Source: 2-01-FULL-41-21 sp038065335
GTDB taxonomy: Bacteria; Patescibacteriota; Minisyncoccia; 2-02-FULL-40-12; GWA2-44-9
DNA: 30,938 bases
Assembly: GCA_038065335.1 (NCBI GenBank)
Contig: JBBTRD010000022.1
Coordinates: forward strand, 1-30,938
Direction of reading: 5' to 3'
Each line of letters begins with the position of its first letter. Position 1 is the stretch's first letter. The notes beneath the pieces were generated by a model that was not told the origin of the DNA, did no database searches, and was given only the letters and a program-made list of their open reading frames with translations. Shown one piece after another: positions 28,361 through 30,938 of the stretch. Both the position numbers and the translations under genes were made by a program.

Positions 28361-29470
28361 GTGAATAATTCCCTTGTTGTTTTAGCGGTGATTGTTTCTC
28401 TGGCCACTTTGGTCATGCTTGGCATTAATTTATATATGATGATGCAGGGGCGTAAAAAGTCGGCGGAACCGGATGAAAAATATCTGGTTCTTCATCAGCG
28501 ATTTGATGCCCTGTCGCAGATTGTAAGCACGCAACTGACCCAGAGTCGAGAAGCATCCGATCGAGCCAGCACAACGGTAACGCAACTTATCAATGAACAG
28601 CTGGAACGTTCGCGGCAGGCCTCGGAGCGAGCGACCTTGACGGTCAGCCAGCAGGTCCAGAGCTTTACCAAGAACATGACCCAGATTCAGGAGGGTATGA
28701 AACAGATGCATGAATCGGTCAAAAGCGTTTCATCATTCCAAGATATTTTTAAATCGCCGAAACTGCGTGGTATCTGGGGCGAGTCGTCGCTCGAAGCGGC
28801 GTTGAATCAGTATTTTTCCAAAGACATGTATGAACTCCAGCATTACTTTAAATCCGGCGAAGCCGTGGACGCGGTACTGAATCTGCCCAACGGTCTGCTC
28901 TTACCGATTGACTCCAAATTTAATTGGGAGAATTTTGAAAAGATGGTCAATGCCGAAAACGATATCCAGAAAGATATCTATCGCAAATCCTTTTATAGTG
29001 ACGTGAAGAAGAAAATAGACGAAATTGCGACTAAGTATCTCTTGCCATCCGAGGGGACGACCGATTTAGCCATTATGTATATTCCGGCCGAGACGGTTTA
29101 TTATGAAGTAATCAATAATCTCAAAGACGTCGATATCGCGAATTACGCTCGTACCAAAAAAGTTTTTCTTGTTTCGCCCAACACCTTTGCCTTATCCGTT
29201 TCCGCTATTCGTCACTGGTTTAAAGATGTGGAATTTTCCAAACAAACTAAAGATATTATTAAGCGCCTGGAGCGTATCTCAACCGATGGAGGTAAACTAG
29301 CCGAAGATTTTCAGCGTTTAGGTAAGCATATTATTAATACCAAATCAGCTTATGACGACTCCGAAAAGCGTCTCTCACTTATGGTTGATCGCGTCAAAAA
29401 CGTCATCGAAATCGGTGAATCATCGGCCGCTGAAGAGATCCAAAAACTTGAAACACCACCGATCGTCTAG
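28361..29470 (+). CDS. rmuC: RmuC-family DNA recombination protein
   Basis: A 369-residue protein: an N-terminal membrane helix (LVVLAVIVSLATLVMLGINLYMMM), a long coiled coil rich in Q, E, R and S (about residues 45-130), then the RmuC domain with LRGIWGESSLEAALNQYF, LPIDSKFNWENFEKMV and LAIMYIPAETVYYEV. RmuC limits inversions at short repeats in E. coli and has a nuclease-like core. That role is notable in a genome so rich in inverted repeats. The start is GTG at 28361, 26 nt after tRNA-Ala, supported by the adjacent -10. Confidence 0.92.
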   Translation: MNNSLVVLAVIVSLATLVMLGINLYMMMQGRKKSAEPDEKYLVLHQRFDALSQIVSTQLTQSREASDRASTTVTQLINEQLERSRQASERATLTVSQQVQSFTKNMTQIQEGMKQMHESVKSVSSFQDIFKSPKLRGIWGESSLEAALNQYFSKDMYELQHYFKSGEAVDAVLNLPNGLLLPIDSKFNWENFEKMVNAENDIQKDIYRKSFYSDVKKKIDEIATKYLLPSEGTTDLAIMYIPAETVYYEVINNLKDVDIANYARTKKVFLVSPNTFALSVSAIRHWFKDVEFSKQTKDIIKRLERISTDGGKLAEDFQRLGKHIINTKSAYDDSEKRLSLMVDRVKNVIEIGESSAAEEIQKLETPPIV

Positions 29471-29617
29471 GAGATATCAACACAATTGGCCCATTGCCCA
29501 GTTAAAAATGTTACAATTACTCCAGACCAACAACCGACAACTTACAACTGGTAACAAGATTGAGTTGTAGGTTATTAGTCGTTAGTTGTGGGTTAATTCT
29601 ATGAATGGAGGTGTTGT
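29471..29617. other. Repeat-rich spacer before the MscS-type gene
   Basis: CAACCGACAACTTACAACT faces AGTTGTAGG (29562-29570) and GTTAGTTGTGGG (29581-29592) in an imperfect inverted repeat of the type found twice in leuS. A Shine-Dalgarno GGAGG precedes the next ATG. Confidence 0.6.
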
Positions 29618-30301
29618 ATGTTAGAAGTATTACAAGCATCGGATATAGTGCAAGGTTCTTTGCTTACGCTTTGGACTGGTGTGGCGGGTTTTATACCTCG
29701 CTTCATCGCGGCCTTAGTCGTATTTTTGATTGGCTGGCTCGTGGCCATTTTGCTCGGCAAGCTGGTTTATCATGTTGTTCGGATTCTACATCTTGATAGC
29801 GCCTTAACGAGAGTGGGTTTTCGACGTGCTTGGGAGCGGAGCGGTTTTCGTCTGGATACGCCGAAACTATTTTACGAACTCGTAAAATGGTTCTTCGTCA
29901 TCGTGTTCCTTATGGCTGCCACTAATATTTTGGGGTTGACCGAGGTTACGAATTTCCTCCAGAGCGTCGTCTATTACATTCCGAACGTCATTATTGCCGC
30001 TATCATTTTGCTTATCGGTATTTTGGTGGCGAAATTCTTAGAGGGTCTGGTTCAAGGTTCAGTAAGAGCCGCCGGTCTCGCTTCGGCGAATTTTCTCGGC
30101 GCTTTGACCAAGTGGGCCGTCTTTGTTTTCAGTTTGCTCATTGCTTTGAGTCAGTTGAAAGTGGCCGATGACATCATCAAGATTGTCATCACCGGTTTGA
30201 TTGCCGCGACGGCCTTGGCTTTAGGTTTAGCCTTTGGTCTAGGTGGCGCTCGTCACGCCGAAGAGATGGTTGGACAGTTGAAGAAGAGGATTAATGACTA
30301 A
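29618..30301 (+). CDS. MscS-type conserved transmembrane-helix protein
   Basis: A 227-residue protein with four or five membrane helices: GFIPRFIAALVVFLIGWLVAILLGKLV, LVKWFFVIVFLMAATNIL, YYIPNVIIAAIILLIGILVAKFLEG, and a C-terminal IVITGLIAATALALGLAFGLGGA. The repeated IP-x-(F/I)-x-AA-(I/L)-(I/L)-(L/V)-x-GW-x-(V/A)-A pattern is that of the conserved TM-helix family related to small mechanosensitive channels. It lacks the soluble MscS beta domain. Probably an inner-membrane channel or scaffold. It has one of the best Shine-Dalgarno sequences in the window (GGAGGTG). Confidence 0.85.
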   Translation: MLEVLQASDIVQGSLLTLWTGVAGFIPRFIAALVVFLIGWLVAILLGKLVYHVVRILHLDSALTRVGFRRAWERSGFRLDTPKLFYELVKWFFVIVFLMAATNILGLTEVTNFLQSVVYYIPNVIIAAIILLIGILVAKFLEGLVQGSVRAAGLASANFLGALTKWAVFVFSLLIALSQLKVADDIIKIVITGLIAATALALGLAFGLGGARHAEEMVGQLKKRIND

Positions 30302-30322
30302 ATAATGATCAGTGAGCATAGT

Positions 30323-30358
30323 CAAAAGTAAAACGGCCGCCTGGCCGTTTTACTTTTG
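30323..30358. terminator. Bidirectional terminator between convergent genes
   Basis: CAAAAGTAAAACGGCC and its complement (16 bp) around GCCT, between the MscS-type gene and pth. Confidence 0.85.
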
Positions 30359-30383
30359 GTGGTCACTGTTCCTTGCTCATTGT

Positions 30384-30938
30384 TTACTGTTTCAGAAGCA
30401 TCAGCAGGCGGTCGTAAATTTTTGGGAACATTTTTTTGATAACGTCTTGTTCTTTGGGGGAAAATTTGGCGAGAACGAAGTCTACCACGAAGGCGTCTCG
30501 TTTCTTGTCCGATTGGAGGCGAGCTTTTTCGAGGGCGCGCACGGAAGTGCCAATTCGCAAGCGGTAAAACTTATTGGTCTTCAGGGCTTTGATAACCGAT
30601 TCAATCCCTTTATGGCCGCCCGAGTTTTTCTCAAATGAATTTTTGAACGAGCCGAACTCAATATCTAGGTCGTCTTGGACGACGACAACATTCTTCGGTT
30701 TGATCTTATAAAATCTGGCCAATTTGGCAACGACCTCGCCCGATTTGTTCACGTAACAAAGCGGTTTGGCTAAAACAACTATCGTCTTCTCAATTTTTGA
30801 TTTTGACACCAGTGCGTTCATTTTTTTATCCTCTGCAAAGCTATTAGTGTCCACTTTTTTAGCTAGGTAATCCAAAAACATAAACCCGACATTATGCCGT
30901 GTCTGCTGGTACTGTGGATCCGGATTGCCGATACCGAT
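30384..30938 (-). CDS. pth: Peptidyl-tRNA hydrolase (5' end beyond the window)
   Basis: The frame runs off the right edge; 184 residues are visible, only the first few being absent. Family residues are present: N in IGIGNPDPQYQQ, the catalytic histidine in TRHNVGFMFLDYL, N in CYVNKSGE, and D in VVVQDDLDIEFG; GGHNG appears as GGHKG. Pth releases tRNA from stalled peptidyl-tRNA. A start at the internal ATG (30881) would lack the catalytic histidine, so the upstream part is real coding sequence. It is convergent with the MscS-type gene. Confidence 0.95.
   Translation of the reverse strand: MGIGNPDPQYQQTRHNVGFMFLDYLAKKVDTNSFAEDKKMNALVSKSKIEKTIVVLAKPLCYVNKSGEVVAKLARFYKIKPKNVVVVQDDLDIEFGSFKNSFEKNSGGHKGIESVIKALKTNKFYRLRIGTSVRALEKARLQSDKKRDAFVVDFVLAKFSPKEQDVIKKMFPKIYDRLLMLLKQ

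Noticed and set aside
28098..28364. 88-residue frame over the tRNA-Ile/tRNA-Ala pair
   Set aside because: It is the familiar translation of two tRNA genes, not a protein.

Overview
The window looks like a chromosome segment of a Candidate Phyla Radiation (Patescibacteria) bacterium, most likely Parcubacteria-like. The evidence is the 16S rRNA gene split by several introns carrying homing endonuclease genes, a 16S not followed by 23S, variant bases at otherwise universal 16S sites, small conserved CPR membrane proteins, a DUF5674-type protein, split transketolase subunits, a MetRS without a C-terminal extension, and dense short palindromic repeats. This is read from sequence alone. Most of the window is moderately AT-rich; two GC-rich stretches (about 1790-3690 and 10795-11140) stand apart.

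Layout. 1-1522: C-terminus of a probable serine recombinase facing two tRNA-Ser genes, and a LAGLIDADG endonuclease gene whose stop codon lies inside tRNA-Ser(CGA). 1780-3740: a GC-rich divergent pair (DksA/TraR-type zinc-finger protein; exported beta-barrel-like protein) with back-to-back promoters, terminators at both ends and a perfect 46-bp palindrome at the right edge. 3848-5147: two small membrane or exported proteins, an initiator tRNA-Met gene interrupted by a 206-nt group I intron, and a second CAU tRNA. 5171-10719: M16 peptidase, AI-2E-family permease, rsmI, metG, tatD. 10764-11142: a promoter-to-terminator unit of about 345 nt with long GC stems, best read as an undescribed structured RNA. 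11261-14973: leuS, khpA, trmD.

14980-20170: a 16S rRNA transcription unit with a strong promoter, a structured leader and a 16S gene of five exons (about 1.47 kb spliced). Its four group I-like introns lie near E. coli positions 516/517, 794/795, 1060/1061 and 1399/1400; three carry LAGLIDADG genes. Helix 28 (the neck) shows a block of compensatory base changes joining exons 3 and 4. The unit ends in a terminator, with no tRNA, 23S or 5S in the spacer.

20197-30938: a PH-domain membrane protein and its small partner, a SIMPL protein, a SpoU methyltransferase, rnhB, gap, a DUF5674 protein and an unnamed neighbour, split transketolase (with a 100-N assembly gap between its halves), a cysteine-free family-4-like UDG, tRNA-Ile and tRNA-Ala, rmuC, an MscS-type helix protein and a partial pth.

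Together the genes are mainly translation (initiator tRNA, 16S, LeuRS, MetRS, RsmI, TrmD, Pth), the non-oxidative pentose phosphate and lower glycolytic steps, and DNA/RNA maintenance. The overlay is mobile: homing introns in the initiator tRNA and the 16S functional centre, and short repeats inserted in frame in housekeeping genes.
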